Below are positions 27,551 through 37,271 of a stretch of DNA of 64,000 nt, piece after piece. Within the stretch, counting starts at the first letter, position 1, and each line of letters starts with the position of its first letter. The notes below the pieces were generated by a model. The model was not told the DNA's origin and made no database searches. It saw nothing but the letters and a program-made list of their open reading frames with translations. Source of the DNA: Paenibacillus sonchi. Its GTDB lineage: Bacteria > Bacillota > Bacilli > Paenibacillales > Paenibacillaceae. Made by a program: the position numbers and the translations under genes. The stretch spans positions 6,634,001 through 6,698,000 of the forward strand of contig NZ_CP068595.1 in NCBI RefSeq assembly GCF_016772475.1, written 5' to 3'.

Positions 27551-28798
27551 ATGAGTGAGGTTGTTAACAAGGCAGCATTAGCTAAGGAAACTGCCGGTGT
27601 GCTGGCCAGTCTGAGCACCGCAGACAAAAATGAGGCCTTGCGAATCATGGCGGAAGCCCTGATCCGTGAAGCCCCAGCCATCATCGCCGCCAATGCTGAA
27701 GATTTGGAGCGTGGACGGCTGGGCGGCACTCCTGAATCGATGCTGGACCGTCTGGCGCTGGATGTCAGCCGGATCACAGGCATCGCGGAAGGGCTTCAGC
27801 AAATAGCCGAGCTTCCAGATCCTATTGGCGACCGCTTGGAAACCTTCGAACGTCCGAATGGGCTGTATATCGAAAAGATCCGCGTTCCACTGGGAGTCAT
27901 CGGCATTATCTATGAGGCGCGGCCCAACGTAACCGTGGATGCCGCCGGCTTATGTCTGAAAACCGGAAATGCTGTTGTCCTGCGCGGCGGCTCCTCCGCT
28001 CTGTCATCCAACCGCAAAATTATCGAAGTGCTGCACGGGGCACTTGCCGAAACGGCTATTCCAAGCCAGGCGCTGCAGCTGATCGAAGATCCGAACCGCT
28101 CCTCCGTGGATGAAATGCTGAAGCTGAACGGACTGCTTGATGTCATAATTCCACGCGGCGGGAGCGCGCTGATCCAGAACGTCGTACTTAACGCTACAGT
28201 ACCCGTCATCGAAACGGGAGCAGGCATATGCCATACCTACCTTGATGCCGGCGCTGACCCGGAGATGGCATTATCCATCAGCTTGAACGCCAAGGCCCAA
28301 CGCCCTTCTGTCTGCAACTCCATGGAAACGCTGCTGGTCCACAGGGACTACGCTGCGAAGCATCTTCTTCCTTTAGCAGAAGCCTTCCGCAAGATCCCTG
28401 TGGAATTTCGCGGCTGCCCGGAGACCACAGCCCTGATTCCCTGGGCATTACCCGCGGCCAGAGAAGATTTTGCCACCGAATACAATGACTATATTCTTAA
28501 CATCAAAATTGTCGGTGGCTTGGACGAGGCATTGCAGCACATTGCCGAATTCAGCACCAAGCATTCCGAATGCATTGTAACCAGGGATGTCGGAAACGCC
28601 GAGCGTTTCCTGCAGGAAGTGGATGCCGCTGCTGTCTATCATAACGCCTCAACGCGTTTCACCGACGGCTTCGAGTTCGGATTCGGGGCAGAGATCGGCA
28701 TCAGCACCCAGAAGCTGCATGCCCGCGGCCCAATGGGACTGCCGGCGCTGACATCATCCAAATACAAAATTCACGGCTCTGGACAAATCCGGGGATAA
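27551..28798 (+). CDS. proA: Glutamate-5-semialdehyde dehydrogenase (gamma-glutamyl phosphate reductase)
   Basis: ProA reduces gamma-glutamyl phosphate with NADPH to glutamate semialdehyde. The 415-residue protein shows IYEARPNVTVDAAGLCLKTG near residue 120, the catalytic Cys in KAQRPSVCNS near 255, and FGAEIGISTQKLHARGPMG near the C-terminus. The ATG at 27551 with AGGAGGG upstream matches the family, while the frame extends about 31 codons further into proB. It is co-transcribed with proB under the T-box. Confidence 0.95.
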   Translation: MSEVVNKAALAKETAGVLASLSTADKNEALRIMAEALIREAPAIIAANAEDLERGRLGGTPESMLDRLALDVSRITGIAEGLQQIAELPDPIGDRLETFERPNGLYIEKIRVPLGVIGIIYEARPNVTVDAAGLCLKTGNAVVLRGGSSALSSNRKIIEVLHGALAETAIPSQALQLIEDPNRSSVDEMLKLNGLLDVIIPRGGSALIQNVVLNATVPVIETGAGICHTYLDAGADPEMALSISLNAKAQRPSVCNSMETLLVHRDYAAKHLLPLAEAFRKIPVEFRGCPETTALIPWALPAAREDFATEYNDYILNIKIVGGLDEALQHIAEFSTKHSECIVTRDVGNAERFLQEVDAAAVYHNASTRFTDGFEFGFGAEIGISTQKLHARGPMGLPALTSSKYKIHGSGQIRG

Positions 28799-28826
28799 GC
28801 AATAATTACTGTGAAGCCTATATAGA

Positions 28827-28877
28827 TTGAACTTGAAATCTGAATAGTCTTCTTTTTGGGTAATGATTCAAGTTCAA
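28827..28877. repeat. Long inverted repeat in the proC leader
   Basis: TTGAACTTGAA (28827-28837) and TTCAAGTTCAA (28867-28877) form a perfect 11-bp stem that continues with one or two mismatches to about 18 bp, around a 29-base loop. It sits between the proA stop and the proC ribosome site. It is not a standard terminator because a T-run is missing. It could control proC, or be bound by a regulator. Confidence 0.6.
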
Positions 28878-28912
28878 ATTATATCGCTCACAAAATTTTA
28901 GGGGGACAAACC

Positions 28913-29779
28913 ATGTGTCAGCAGCCTGCAATTCCATTACTTAATCACCAGATTGTTTTTTACGGGGCGGGTTCGATGGCGGAAGCGATTGTGCGCGGGA
29001 TGATTGCCCGCAATGTCGTGGAGTCCGGCAATATCGTGATGCTGAACCGCAGCAGCAGTGAACGCCTGAGCGAGCTGCGCAGCCGGTACGGAGTCCTCGG
29101 CAGTAACGATCCTGAACAAAAAAATGAATATCTCCGCACCGCCCCGGTCATCGTGCTTGCCATGAAACCCAAGGATGCTGCCGAGGCTCTCCGCAGCCTG
29201 GGCCCCCTGCTCTCTCCGGATCAGCTGGTGATTTCCATGATCGCCGGGATGACCATCCGCACGATGCAGGGCTTGCTCGGCAAGTCCCAGCCGGTAGTCC
29301 GCACCATGCCTAATACATCCAGTTCCATTGGGCTGGGGGCAACCGGCATCGCTTATTCCAAAGAGGTGGACGAGCAGAGCCGCCGGACGGCGCTCAATAT
29401 CTTTGAGGCTGTCGGACTAACCTCGGTCATTGATGAAGAACGTATGGAAACCCTGACCGGAATTTCGGGCAGCGGTCCAGCGTACATCTATTACATGATG
29501 GAAGCGATGATCGCCGCTGGAATCCGTGGAGGCCTGCCGGCAGAACAGAGCAGAGAGCTTACGGTTCAGACTGTCCTTGGCGCGGCCCGAATGGTGCAGC
29601 AGACCGGTGAAGAACCAGCCGCCCTGCGCAAAAAAGTGACCTCGCCGAACGGCTCCACACAAGCAGCTCTTGAAGTGCTTGAGAAGGGCGATTTCTTCGA
29701 GACGGTAATTTCCGCTGTGAACCGCTGTGCCGAACGCTCCCGTGAAATGGGTCTGGCCCTGGAAAAAGAGCTCTCATAA
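28913..29779 (+). CDS. proC: Pyrroline-5-carboxylate reductase
   Basis: ProC reduces pyrroline-5-carboxylate to proline. The 288-residue protein has the Rossmann start FYGAGSMAEAIVRGMI, RTMPNTSSSIGLGATG, and the family signature GISGSGPAYIYYMMEAMIAAG with TVLGAARMV and VTSPNGSTQAAL. The ATG at 28913 follows AGGGGGAC by five to eight bases; the frame opens 19 codons earlier. It lies 114 bp after proA with its own leader hairpin and ends at a bidirectional terminator. Confidence 0.95.
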   Translation: MCQQPAIPLLNHQIVFYGAGSMAEAIVRGMIARNVVESGNIVMLNRSSSERLSELRSRYGVLGSNDPEQKNEYLRTAPVIVLAMKPKDAAEALRSLGPLLSPDQLVISMIAGMTIRTMQGLLGKSQPVVRTMPNTSSSIGLGATGIAYSKEVDEQSRRTALNIFEAVGLTSVIDEERMETLTGISGSGPAYIYYMMEAMIAAGIRGGLPAEQSRELTVQTVLGAARMVQQTGEEPAALRKKVTSPNGSTQAALEVLEKGDFFETVISAVNRCAERSREMGLALEKELS

Positions 29780-29826
29780 ATGATGGATCATGTATAACAA
29801 TAAGCGAGTCTATAAATCTTAAATCG

Positions 29827-29880
29827 AAAACACCCGTACTTCCAGGCTGAGGCAGCCAGGTAAAGTACGGGTGTTTTTTA
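29827..29880. terminator. Bidirectional terminator between proC and dnaD
   Basis: AAAACACCCGTACTT and AAAGTACGGGTGTTTTTT stem with A- and T-runs at its ends lies between the converging proC (plus) and dnaD (minus) genes. Confidence 0.9.
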
Positions 29881-29932
29881 TTAAATATAAGACTAATTCG
29901 CTGTGCGCAATAATGTCTTTCCGGGTTTCCTT

Positions 29933-30688
29933 TTATCTCCCGCCACCGCGGAACTTCTGGGTATAGGTTTTGACATCCTGGGCATTTTTCACCCGGTTGC
30001 GGGCCCACTCCAGGAGGATGCGGTCAATATAGCGGAAATGAATCTTTCCGGCGAATACGGACTCTTTTAGAGCCAGCAGAATCAATTCTTCCGGGTAATT
30101 GTCCTGGTCTACCCAGCCGGAGATGGTTTCACATTCCATCGGGGACAGCGGGCGTCCGAATTCCTTCTCAAAAATGGTGAACAGGCTGCGGTTCTCTTCA
30201 GCGTCCTTACCCGCTGCAGAAGTGAATGCTCTGCCGTATCCGCCATCCGGAGCAGGAGCTCCGGTATGCAGGCTTGGCACAGTGCCAGCAGGCTTGCTGC
30301 TGTCCTGGGCCGGGCCTTGAACAGCCCCTGCCAAAAATGCGCCAAGCTTGCCGTACAATCCGGAGAAATTATAGCGTTCATAGTGGATATCTCTCAGCTC
30401 ATCGATGTCTTCATCAATGCTGATGAAGCCTTCCTTCATAAGCTTCTGCAGTTCTCCTGCTATTGCTGCAATACTCCGCCCCGTCACCGTCTGCAGTTCC
30501 TCCAGGGAAGGAAACTCCATTCCCTCCACTTGGCGGAAAGAGAGCAGATGAATCAGCAGCATCGCTTCACTGCCGGTCAAATTCAGCTTCCGGTAATACT
30601 TCAAGAGCGCGTAAGGAATGACGGCCATCCCGTTCTGGAGGCCAAAAGACACGCCTTCGCCCCAGGCATTCCATTCTTTGCCGTCCAT
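29933..30688 (-). CDS. dnaD: DnaD-like replication initiation protein
   Basis: DnaD helps load the replicative helicase at the origin and at stalled forks. The 251-residue protein has an N-terminal winged-helix part (KYYRKLNLTGSEAMLLIHLLSF ... LEELQTVTGRSIAAIAGELQKLMKEGFI), a variable linker, and the DnaB_2/DnaD C-terminal domain (FEKEFGRPLSPMECETISGW ... FRYIDRILLEWARN). The ATG at 30688 has AAGGGGG upstream; the frame extends 29 codons earlier into asnS. It follows asnS by 20 bp as in B. subtilis, but nth has moved away. Confidence 0.92.
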   Translation of the reverse strand: MDGKEWNAWGEGVSFGLQNGMAVIPYALLKYYRKLNLTGSEAMLLIHLLSFRQVEGMEFPSLEELQTVTGRSIAAIAGELQKLMKEGFISIDEDIDELRDIHYERYNFSGLYGKLGAFLAGAVQGPAQDSSKPAGTVPSLHTGAPAPDGGYGRAFTSAAGKDAEENRSLFTIFEKEFGRPLSPMECETISGWVDQDNYPEELILLALKESVFAGKIHFRYIDRILLEWARNRVKNAQDVKTYTQKFRGGGR

Positions 30689-30708
30689 GCGCAGCCCCCT
30701 TTGCCAGC

Positions 30709-32004
30709 CTATGGATACAGACGGTACAACGTACGAGGGAACGGAATCGTTTCCCGCACATGGTCCAAACCGCAAATCCAGGCCACCGTCCGTTCAAGTC
30801 CAAGGCCGAAACCGGAGTGCGGCACAGAACCATATGTGCGCAGATCCATGTACCATTTGTAGGCATCCATTGAAAGATTATGTTCCTTGAAGCGCTCTTC
30901 GAGCAATGCCGGATCGTCGATACGCTGGGATCCGCCAATGATCTCCCCATAGCCTTCAGGAGCAATCATATCCGCGCAGAGCACAACCTCAGGGCGTTCA
31001 GGATGCGGCTTCATATAGAATGCCTTGAACGAGGCCGGATAATGCGTAATGAAAACCGGTTTGTCATTGGCTTCTGCAATCGCCGTTTCATGCGGTGCCC
31101 CGAAGTCTTCACCCCAGGCAATCTCATATCCTTTTTCATTCAGGAACTTGATCGCATCATCATAGGTGATCCGCGGGAACGGCGCTTTGATATTCTCAAG
31201 CTTGGAGACATCGCGGCCAACCGCTTCCAGCTCTGCACGGCAGTTCTTCAGCACGGACTGCACTACAAAGCTGATGAATTCCTCCTGCACACGCAAGCTT
31301 TCTTCATGGTCCGTGAAGGCCATCTCCGGCTCAATCATCCAGAACTCGATCAGATGACGGCGGGTTTTGGACTTCTCGGCACGGAAGGTCGGACCGAAGG
31401 AATAGACACGGCCGAGCGCCATTGCCGCAGCTTCCATGTACAGCTGTCCGCTTTGCGTCAGGTAGGCATCTTCTTCAAAATACTTGGTGTGGAACAGATT
31501 GGTAGTTCCTTCTGCCGAGGTTGGCGTCAGGATTGGCGGGTCTACTTTTGTAAACCCGTTCTCGTTGAAAAATTGCTGGACCGCGCGGATGATCTCCGCA
31601 CGAATCACGAGCACTGCCCGCTGCTTCGCGGAACGAAGCCAGAGATGACGGTGATCCATCAGGAAATCCACGCCATGCTCCTTCGGGGTAATCGGATAAT
31701 TCTCTGTAAGATGCAATACTTCGATACCCGTTACAGTCATTTCATAGCCGGATTGACTGCGCGGCTCCTCGCGGATGATTCCGGTCACATACAGTGAGCT
31801 TTCCTGGGTAAGGCTTTTGGCATCATCCCATACTTGCTCCGGTACTTCCGATTTCACCACGACGCCCTGGATATAGCCTGTACCATCCCGGAGCTGCAGG
31901 AACTGAATTTTACCGCTGGAGCGCTTGTTATTGACCCAACATCCAATCACAACAGCCTCTCCAACATGCTCATTCACGTTCTTGATTACACTCTTGTTAG
32001 CCAT
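30709..32004 (-). CDS. asnS: Asparaginyl-tRNA synthetase
   Basis: AsnS charges tRNA-Asn. The 431-residue class II enzyme has an N-terminal OB-fold ([26 protein letters not shown]), motif 2 [22 protein letters not shown] and motif 3 [15 protein letters not shown]. The frame begins 61 codons upstream inside ackA; the ATG at 32004 ([13 protein letters not shown]) with GAGGAGAG before it fits the family. It is co-oriented with ackA (22 bp) and dnaD (20 bp). No separate T-box leader is present. Confidence 0.95.
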   Translation of the reverse strand: MANKSVIKNVNEHVGEAVVIGCWVNNKRSSGKIQFLQLRDGTGYIQGVVVKSEVPEQVWDDAKSLTQESSLYVTGIIREEPRSQSGYEMTVTGIEVLHLTENYPITPKEHGVDFLMDHRHLWLRSAKQRAVLVIRAEIIRAVQQFFNENGFTKVDPPILTPTSAEGTTNLFHTKYFEEDAYLTQSGQLYMEAAAMALGRVYSFGPTFRAEKSKTRRHLIEFWMIEPEMAFTDHEESLRVQEEFISFVVQSVLKNCRAELEAVGRDVSKLENIKAPFPRITYDDAIKFLNEKGYEIAWGEDFGAPHETAIAEANDKPVFITHYPASFKAFYMKPHPERPEVVLCADMIAPEGYGEIIGGSQRIDDPALLEERFKEHNLSMDAYKWYMDLRTYGSVPHSGFGLGLERTVAWICGLDHVRETIPFPRTLYRLYP

Positions 32005-32026
32005 GCCTACTGATCTCTCCTCTGAT

Positions 32027-33235
32027 TTAGCCGTTAATTCCTTGCACAATGCGATATGTATCGCGTGCAATGACAAGCTCTTCGTTTGTCGGAACCACGA
32101 GCACCTGCACCTTGGACTCTGCCGTAGAGATACGGCGCGGATCACCGGAGCGGACCTTATTGGCTTCAGCATCCAGTTCAATTCCAAGGAACGTAAGGTT
32201 ATTCAGCACTTTGGCACGCAGCACGGCGGCATTCTCGCCAACACCGGCAGTAAATACGATTACATCTACCCCGTTCATCGCTGCAGCGTAAGAACCGATA
32301 TACTTCCGCAGACGGTACTCATACATATCAAAAGCAAGCGTAGAGTTAGGCTCGCCTTTTTCCGCACCATCAATAATATCACGCATGTCGCTGCTGACGC
32401 CAGAAATAGCCAAAAGGCCGCTGTGCTTGTTCAGCATCGAATTGACTTCACCCACGGACAGCTCTTCCTTATTCATTACGTAAGGAACGACAGCCGGGTC
32501 CAGGTCACCGCTGCGGGTACCCATCATCAGACCTTCAAGCGGTGTCATCCCCATCGAAGTGTCAACCGACAGGCCGCCGTCAACGGCAGTCACGCTCGCA
32601 CCGTTACCGATGTGGCAAGTAATGATCTTAAGGTCTTCAAGCGGGCGATCCAGGAATTCGGCAGCAGCCTTGCTGACGAAATCATGGGAGGTGCCGTGTG
32701 CGCCATAGCGGCGGACCTTGTATTTGTTGTACAGCACTCTAGGAATGGCATACATATAAGCCTTCTCAGGCATCGTCTGATGGAATGCAGTGTCAAAAAC
32801 AACAACCTGCGGCACACCGGGCATGTTCACTTCAGTTGCTGAAATCCCCATTACTGCAGCCGGATTGTGCAGCGGTGCAAGGTCGAACAGCTGGCGGATC
32901 TTGGTCTTGGCATCGGCATCAACCAGTGCGGAAGCCTTGAAGAATTCGCCCCCGTGAACTACGCGGTGACCCACAGCATTGATCTCGTCGATCGAAGAGA
33001 TTACGCCGTGCTCCTTGTCGGTCAGACAGGCAAGCACTTTGCGGATCGCTGTATTGTGTTCAAGAATTTCGCTGACTTCGGTAACTTCCTGTTTGCCGGT
33101 CGGCTTGTGGTTCAGAATGGAGGAATCCATCCCGATGCGCTCTACCAGACCCTTGGCAAGCACGGATTCATCGGTCATATTGTAAAGCTGGTATTTTAAA
33201 GAAGAACTGCCTGAGTTAATCACTAGAATATTCAT
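32027..33235 (-). CDS. ackA: Acetate kinase
   Basis: AckA interconverts acetyl phosphate and ADP with acetate and ATP. The 402-residue protein carries the ASKHA-fold signatures [16 protein letters not shown] at the start, [26 protein letters not shown] and [14 protein letters not shown]. Its start overlaps the stop of the upstream dehydrogenase gene by four bases, so the two are translationally coupled. It lies upstream of asnS, an uncommon neighbour. Confidence 0.95.
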   Translation of the reverse strand: MNILVINSGSSSLKYQLYNMTDESVLAKGLVERIGMDSSILNHKPTGKQEVTEVSEILEHNTAIRKVLACLTDKEHGVISSIDEINAVGHRVVHGGEFFKASALVDADAKTKIRQLFDLAPLHNPAAVMGISATEVNMPGVPQVVVFDTAFHQTMPEKAYMYAIPRVLYNKYKVRRYGAHGTSHDFVSKAAAEFLDRPLEDLKIITCHIGNGASVTAVDGGLSVDTSMGMTPLEGLMMGTRSGDLDPAVVPYVMNKEELSVGEVNSMLNKHSGLLAISGVSSDMRDIIDGAEKGEPNSTLAFDMYEYRLRKYIGSYAAAMNGVDVIVFTAGVGENAAVLRAKVLNNLTFLGIELDAEANKVRSGDPRRISTAESKVQVLVVPTNEELVIARDTYRIVQGING

Positions 33236-34104
33236 ACACGGTCACCATCCTTGTCATACTTGAAGAAGCCTTCGCCTGATTTCATGCCCAGTTGTCCCGC
33301 GCGGACCATTTTCTTAAGAATCGTGGAAGGACGGTATTTCAGCTCACCGTACTCACGGAACATATTTTCCAGTGCGGCCAGAACGGAATCCAGACCAAAA
33401 CGGTCAGCCATTTCAAGCGGCCCATGCTGGAACTGGTAGCCGATGCGCATAGCATCGTCGATATCTTCAGGAGAAGCCACACCCTCTTGCAGGACATGCA
33501 TAGCTTCGTTAATGAACAGGCAAATGAGGCGTGAAGATACAAACCCCGGGGATTCGTAAATCATAACGCCTTTTTTCTCAACAATTTCATCTACAAAGGC
33601 TTTGGTATCTTCAAAAGTGCTGTCGGAAGTTTTCAGTCCGCGCACAATCTCAACGAGATCCACCTTCGCTACCGGATGTATGAAATGCATGCCGATGACG
33701 CGTTCCGGGTACATTGTAGAACTGGCAAGCTCAGTCAAGCTGAGTGTAGACGTGTTGCTGGCCAGAATAATGTGGCTCGGACACACCTGATCGAGCTGAT
33801 TGAATACCTTTTGCTTCGCTTCCAGGTCCTCGGTAATGGTCTCAATAACCATATCACAGGAGCTGAGTTCTGCGAAATGTGTCACTTTTTGAATACGGCT
33901 GAGAATAAGCTTCTTTTCGGCTTGGGTAATTGCCCATTTCTCCAGCTGCTTGTCGAGACTTGTCTCGATCATTCCATAAGAATAGTCCAGTCTTTCAGCG
34001 GTTTTCTCCACCAGCATTACATCCAGGCCCTTGGCTGCCAGCATTTCAGCAATCCCTTGACCCATTGTGCCACCACCGATGACACCAATTTTCTTAAAAT
34101 TCAT
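33232..34104 (-). CDS. 3-hydroxybutyryl-CoA dehydrogenase
   Basis: The 290-residue enzyme should oxidise or form 3-hydroxyacyl-CoA with NAD(P). The Rossmann motif IGVIGGGTMGQGIAEMLAAKG opens the protein, IASNTSTLSLTELA lies near residue 118 and GMHFIHPVAKVDLVEIVRG near 140, with a C-terminal helical domain (FKYD end). AAGGATGGAG precedes the ATG. It is coupled to ackA by a four-base overlap, pointing to short-chain acyl-CoA and acetate metabolism. It could be called hbd or mmgB; I leave the symbol open. Confidence 0.92.
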   Translation of the reverse strand: MNFKKIGVIGGGTMGQGIAEMLAAKGLDVMLVEKTAERLDYSYGMIETSLDKQLEKWAITQAEKKLILSRIQKVTHFAELSSCDMVIETITEDLEAKQKVFNQLDQVCPSHIILASNTSTLSLTELASSTMYPERVIGMHFIHPVAKVDLVEIVRGLKTSDSTFEDTKAFVDEIVEKKGVMIYESPGFVSSRLICLFINEAMHVLQEGVASPEDIDDAMRIGYQFQHGPLEMADRFGLDSVLAALENMFREYGELKYRPSTILKKMVRAGQLGMKSGEGFFKYDKDGDRV

Positions 34105-34211
34105 CTAGAAGTCTCCATCCTTTCAGGTATCTATACTTTTGTATTGTACCTTGTCTGTCGTAAAAAATAAGTAGCCCGACATATAATAATATCTTAGCAT
34201 GTCTGAAAAGT

Positions 34212-34246
34212 AAAAAAAAATAACCGGCATAAAGAATTATGCCGGT
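34212..34246 (-). terminator. Terminator of the FtsH-like protease gene
   Basis: ACCGGCATAA...TTATGCCGGT stem followed by nine T on the minus strand. The stem overlaps the last codons and the stop of the protease gene. Confidence 0.9.
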
Positions 34247-35739
34247 AAAAGGACACTGTCACGAAATTGACAACGAAATTGCTCTCCGGAGAGAACTTCT
34301 TCTTTCATTAAAATGTCAAGAGAGTAATCAAATACATTCCGCTGCTTGCCGAGCAGCTCATGCGTGCGTTCCATTAACTCGTCCAGAATTTTACTGTTTT
34401 CCTTCATTAATTCTTCTGTGGTAACCATTTGCAGATTTGCGATACCCAGAGAGGTTAGCCCTGACTTCATCATCGTCTCCACGATATTGAGCGCCTGGTC
34501 AAAATCCCCGCGTGATCCTGTGCTTCGGCCGCCGTAATACATTTCTTCCGCCACAGCGCCGCCCAGGGCAATCATGATCTGATTTTCCAGGTAATCCTTA
34601 GTGTACAGATACTGTTCGGTCTGCGGATTATGCCGCACGTAACCTAGCGCTTGTCCACGGGGTGTAAGCGTAACCTGGCTAACGCTTCCCGGACGCAGCA
34701 GCTCCGCCATAATGGCATGTCCCAGCTCATGGATAGCTACCCGCTTCTTCTCTTCGTGGTTGGTTTCCCGGTCTGTCTTCTCGCCCATCATGACCTTGTC
34801 GATCGCGAGCGAGAGATGGCGCTGCTCCACTTGGGTCAGGTTCTCGCGCATCATGTAGATCGCCGCTTCGTTCATCACGCTCTCAAGCTGGGCACCGGAG
34901 AAGCCATATGCCTCTTCCGCGATCTTGTCCAGGTCGACCTCCTCATGCAGCGGCTTGTTCTGGGCATGCAGATCGAGGATGGACCGGCGGCCCTTCTTGT
35001 CCGGCATGTCCACCTGGATATGACGGTCGAAGCGGCCGGGGCGCAGCAGCGCAGAATCCAGCATCTCCTTGCGGTTCGTTGCCGCAACCAGCAGGATGCG
35101 CGGCGTATCATTGTTGTAAATCCCGTCCATCTCCGTCAGCAGCTGATTGAGCGTCTGATCATATTCACGCTGCTGTCCGCCTTCGCGTTTGCCGCCGATG
35201 ACGTCAATTTCATCGATAAAAATAATCGCGCTTTGTTTATTTTCCTTGAGGGCACGCGCACGCGCATCTTTGAACAGATCGCGGACACGTCCGGCGCCGA
35301 CACCCACATACATCTCAACGAACTCGCTGCCTGATGCGGCTACGAATACGGAGTTGGTATAATGGGCTGCCGCTTTGGCCATCAGGGTCTTCCCGGTTCC
35401 CGGAGGGCCTGTAAGCAGAATCCCCTTCAGCGGGCGGATGCCGAACTTGCTGATTTCTTCGTGGCGGATCAGGAAATCCAGCGCTTCGCGCAGCTCCTGC
35501 TTGGCATTGTCCTGTCCTCCGATTTCTTCAAAGGTCAGCTTCGACGGGCCGTTCTTTTTACGTTTCTTGTCTCCTCCGGCATTCACGGTCAGCCCCCCGC
35601 GCAGATGGGCAATGAGCAGAAGTGCGCCAACCATCCCTGCCGCGATGATTACCGGGAAAATATTAATCCCGACAAAAGCCATAAATATCACCAGCACAGG
35701 AACAAACCCGATTAATACCTCTTTCCAGAACTTAGGCAT
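34237..35739 (-). CDS. FtsH-like AAA+ zinc metalloprotease with minimal ectodomain
   Basis: The 500-residue protein has two close transmembrane helices (about 8-25 and 27-45) with almost no outside loop, then an AAA domain (Walker A GPPGTGKT, Walker B IIFIDEIDVIGG, SRH NRKEMLDSALLRPGRFDRH) and an M41 protease part with HELGH and the downstream acidic ligand region GSRGDFDQA. Canonical FtsH is about 610-660 residues with an extracytoplasmic domain of about 75 residues, missing here. The Walker and zinc sites are intact, so it should be active. It overlaps the upstream membrane-anchored gene by eight bases, suggesting that the partner supplies the missing outside part. It is not the housekeeping ftsH by context. 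Confidence 0.85.
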   Translation of the reverse strand: MPKFWKEVLIGFVPVLVIFMAFVGINIFPVIIAAGMVGALLLIAHLRGGLTVNAGGDKKRKKNGPSKLTFEEIGGQDNAKQELREALDFLIRHEEISKFGIRPLKGILLTGPPGTGKTLMAKAAAHYTNSVFVAASGSEFVEMYVGVGAGRVRDLFKDARARALKENKQSAIIFIDEIDVIGGKREGGQQREYDQTLNQLLTEMDGIYNNDTPRILLVAATNRKEMLDSALLRPGRFDRHIQVDMPDKKGRRSILDLHAQNKPLHEEVDLDKIAEEAYGFSGAQLESVMNEAAIYMMRENLTQVEQRHLSLAIDKVMMGEKTDRETNHEEKKRVAIHELGHAIMAELLRPGSVSQVTLTPRGQALGYVRHNPQTEQYLYTKDYLENQIMIALGGAVAEEMYYGGRSTGSRGDFDQALNIVETMMKSGLTSLGIANLQMVTTEELMKENSKILDELMERTHELLGKQRNVFDYSLDILMKEEVLSGEQFRCQFRDSVLLPA

Positions 35740-36292
35740 TATTCCACACTCCCATCGTTGCCGCAGCGCGTGGCAAAATCATAAATTTGCTTTTCTTACC
35801 GTCGCTCAGGCTCACATATACGTTATTATCATCAATTTCGGTTGCTGCAGTTACACTGCTGTATTTGGAATTCTGGGCTTTCAGTTCATCCAGCTTCGCA
35901 GGAATTAATGTATATTTACGGCTCTCCATGGCTTCAGCAACGGAGAACATCGCCTGGTCCCAATATTCATCCAGCAGTTCGCTGGAATGCTGCTCCACAT
36001 CCAGTTTCAGGGTACGGCCGTCAATCGCCGATCTGCCTTCCGTATTCACATACTGCACCAGCTCGCGCAATTTAGTGCCCGGCTGCAAATCAAGTTTCAA
36101 AGTAACCTCATTGCGTTTAATAGAGATATGGGAATCATTCACTCCCTCATAAGCAGATACAATTTTCTGCAGCGGCTCCTGCACCACGAACTCCCGATAG
36201 GAATACCAGCCGCCAAACAAAAGCGCAGCCGACAGCAGAGACGTTAGCAGTACTGGCATAAGACGTAGTTTCAAGAAACGTCCTCCTCTCAA
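35732..36292 (-). CDS. Membrane-anchored hypothetical protein coupled to the FtsH-like protease
   Basis: The 186-residue protein has one N-terminal transmembrane helix (about 10-28, LMPVLLTSLLSAALLFGGW), then a soluble extracellular part with VNDSHISIKRNEVTLKLDLQPG and a mixed alpha/beta composition. I recognise no family. Its stop overlaps the protease start by eight bases, so both are made together. It may act as an adaptor or ectodomain subunit of the protease; this is inference from gene fusion-like context. Confidence 0.75.
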   Translation of the reverse strand: MRGGRFLKLRLMPVLLTSLLSAALLFGGWYSYREFVVQEPLQKIVSAYEGVNDSHISIKRNEVTLKLDLQPGTKLRELVQYVNTEGRSAIDGRTLKLDVEQHSSELLDEYWDQAMFSVAEAMESRKYTLIPAKLDELKAQNSKYSSVTAATEIDDNNVYVSLSDGKKSKFMILPRAAATMGVWNNA

Positions 36293-36707
36293 TGATAAGA
36301 AAAATGTGAAAAAATATAATAAATTTTATAAAATAGCGTGCCTAGCGCTCTTCCGAGACTAGCATGCTCTTAAGCATGCCGTAGTACAAATAGTAGTATA
36401 TCACAGGTGTATATACGAATTCGAAGAAAAGTGTGAATATATTTAAAATTTTCAGTACTAATTTTTGGGCAAAATGACAGCCCGTTTCCCCTTATATCGA
36501 CAGCAACGACCGCAACGATTAGCGCTGCGGCCGTTTTGGCGATGCTTAAGAGATTCACATCTTTATCACCAGATGCTGCTGATTCTGCACCAAAGGTATA
36601 TACCCGAAGATATATTCAGCTCTCTACTTAGTCCGCTAATTTCCTGTATGTAAAAAAAGCAGGCAGACAAATACTTGTCCACCCGCTCTAAATTAGTCAT
36701 GCGCTTA
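36293..36707. other. 415-bp gap without a supported gene
   Basis: I see no coding potential. A small perfect hairpin GCATGCT-CTTA-AGCATGC lies at 36362-36379, and a GC-rich stem (CGACCGCA ... TGCGGCCG) near 36505-36537. Neither has a convincing T-run on the relevant strand. Confidence 0.5.
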
Positions 36708-37226
36708 TTATTTTTTCGGCAGGCTGTAGCCGTCGCCAATTGCACTTCCGTCCGCAAAACGGTAAAACTTGTAATAATAGCGTCCCTCCAGCTTGTAAAA
36801 CAGCTGCCACGCATATTCTCCGTTGTACACACCCGGCAGCAGGCGCTTAATGGTGCTCCCTGGTAAGTCTGAGGCAATGATGGAACGGATCTTCTGCTCC
36901 GACATGCCTTTGGCCACTTCTTCAGCGTACACACCATTGTCTCCCCCTGCAGGCTTGCCGTCCCGTGTAAAGCGGACCCAGACCATCAGCTCCGTCCCGG
37001 CTGCGTTACGGCCTGTAAGTACCCAGTAAATCGAATTTTCATCCCAAACGGACTTCTGGGCCCGGGTCACCTCTGTCAGTCCTGCTCTGGCTTCAGCAAT
37101 CTCTGTGGCTGCGCTGCGTTCGCTCCACTGGTCTTTCATCACATAAGCATAGAACTGGCTTAGTCCGAACAGAAGGAGAAGAACCAGGAGTATCCCCAGC
37201 AGAAGCCATTTTCTTCTTTTCTTCAA
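36708..37226 (-). CDS. ypmB: YpmB-like membrane protein (DUF5590)
   Basis: The 172-residue protein has one N-terminal transmembrane segment (about 6-26) and an extracellular PepSY-like domain (KSVWDENSIYWVLTGRNAAGTELMVWVRF) with SEQKIRSIIASDLPGSTIKRLLPGVYNGEYAWQLFYK. The position near dinG and asnS matches B. subtilis ypmB. The function is unknown; DUF5590/PepSY-like proteins are thought to act outside the membrane. Start at 37226 is preceded by AAGGGAG. Confidence 0.8.
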   Translation of the reverse strand: MKKRRKWLLLGILLVLLLLFGLSQFYAYVMKDQWSERSAATEIAEARAGLTEVTRAQKSVWDENSIYWVLTGRNAAGTELMVWVRFTRDGKPAGGDNGVYAEEVAKGMSEQKIRSIIASDLPGSTIKRLLPGVYNGEYAWQLFYKLEGRYYYKFYRFADGSAIGDGYSLPKK

Positions 37227-37271
37227 AGTACAGCTCCCTTTCTTTCAAAATGCCTCATCGATCATGTTCAT

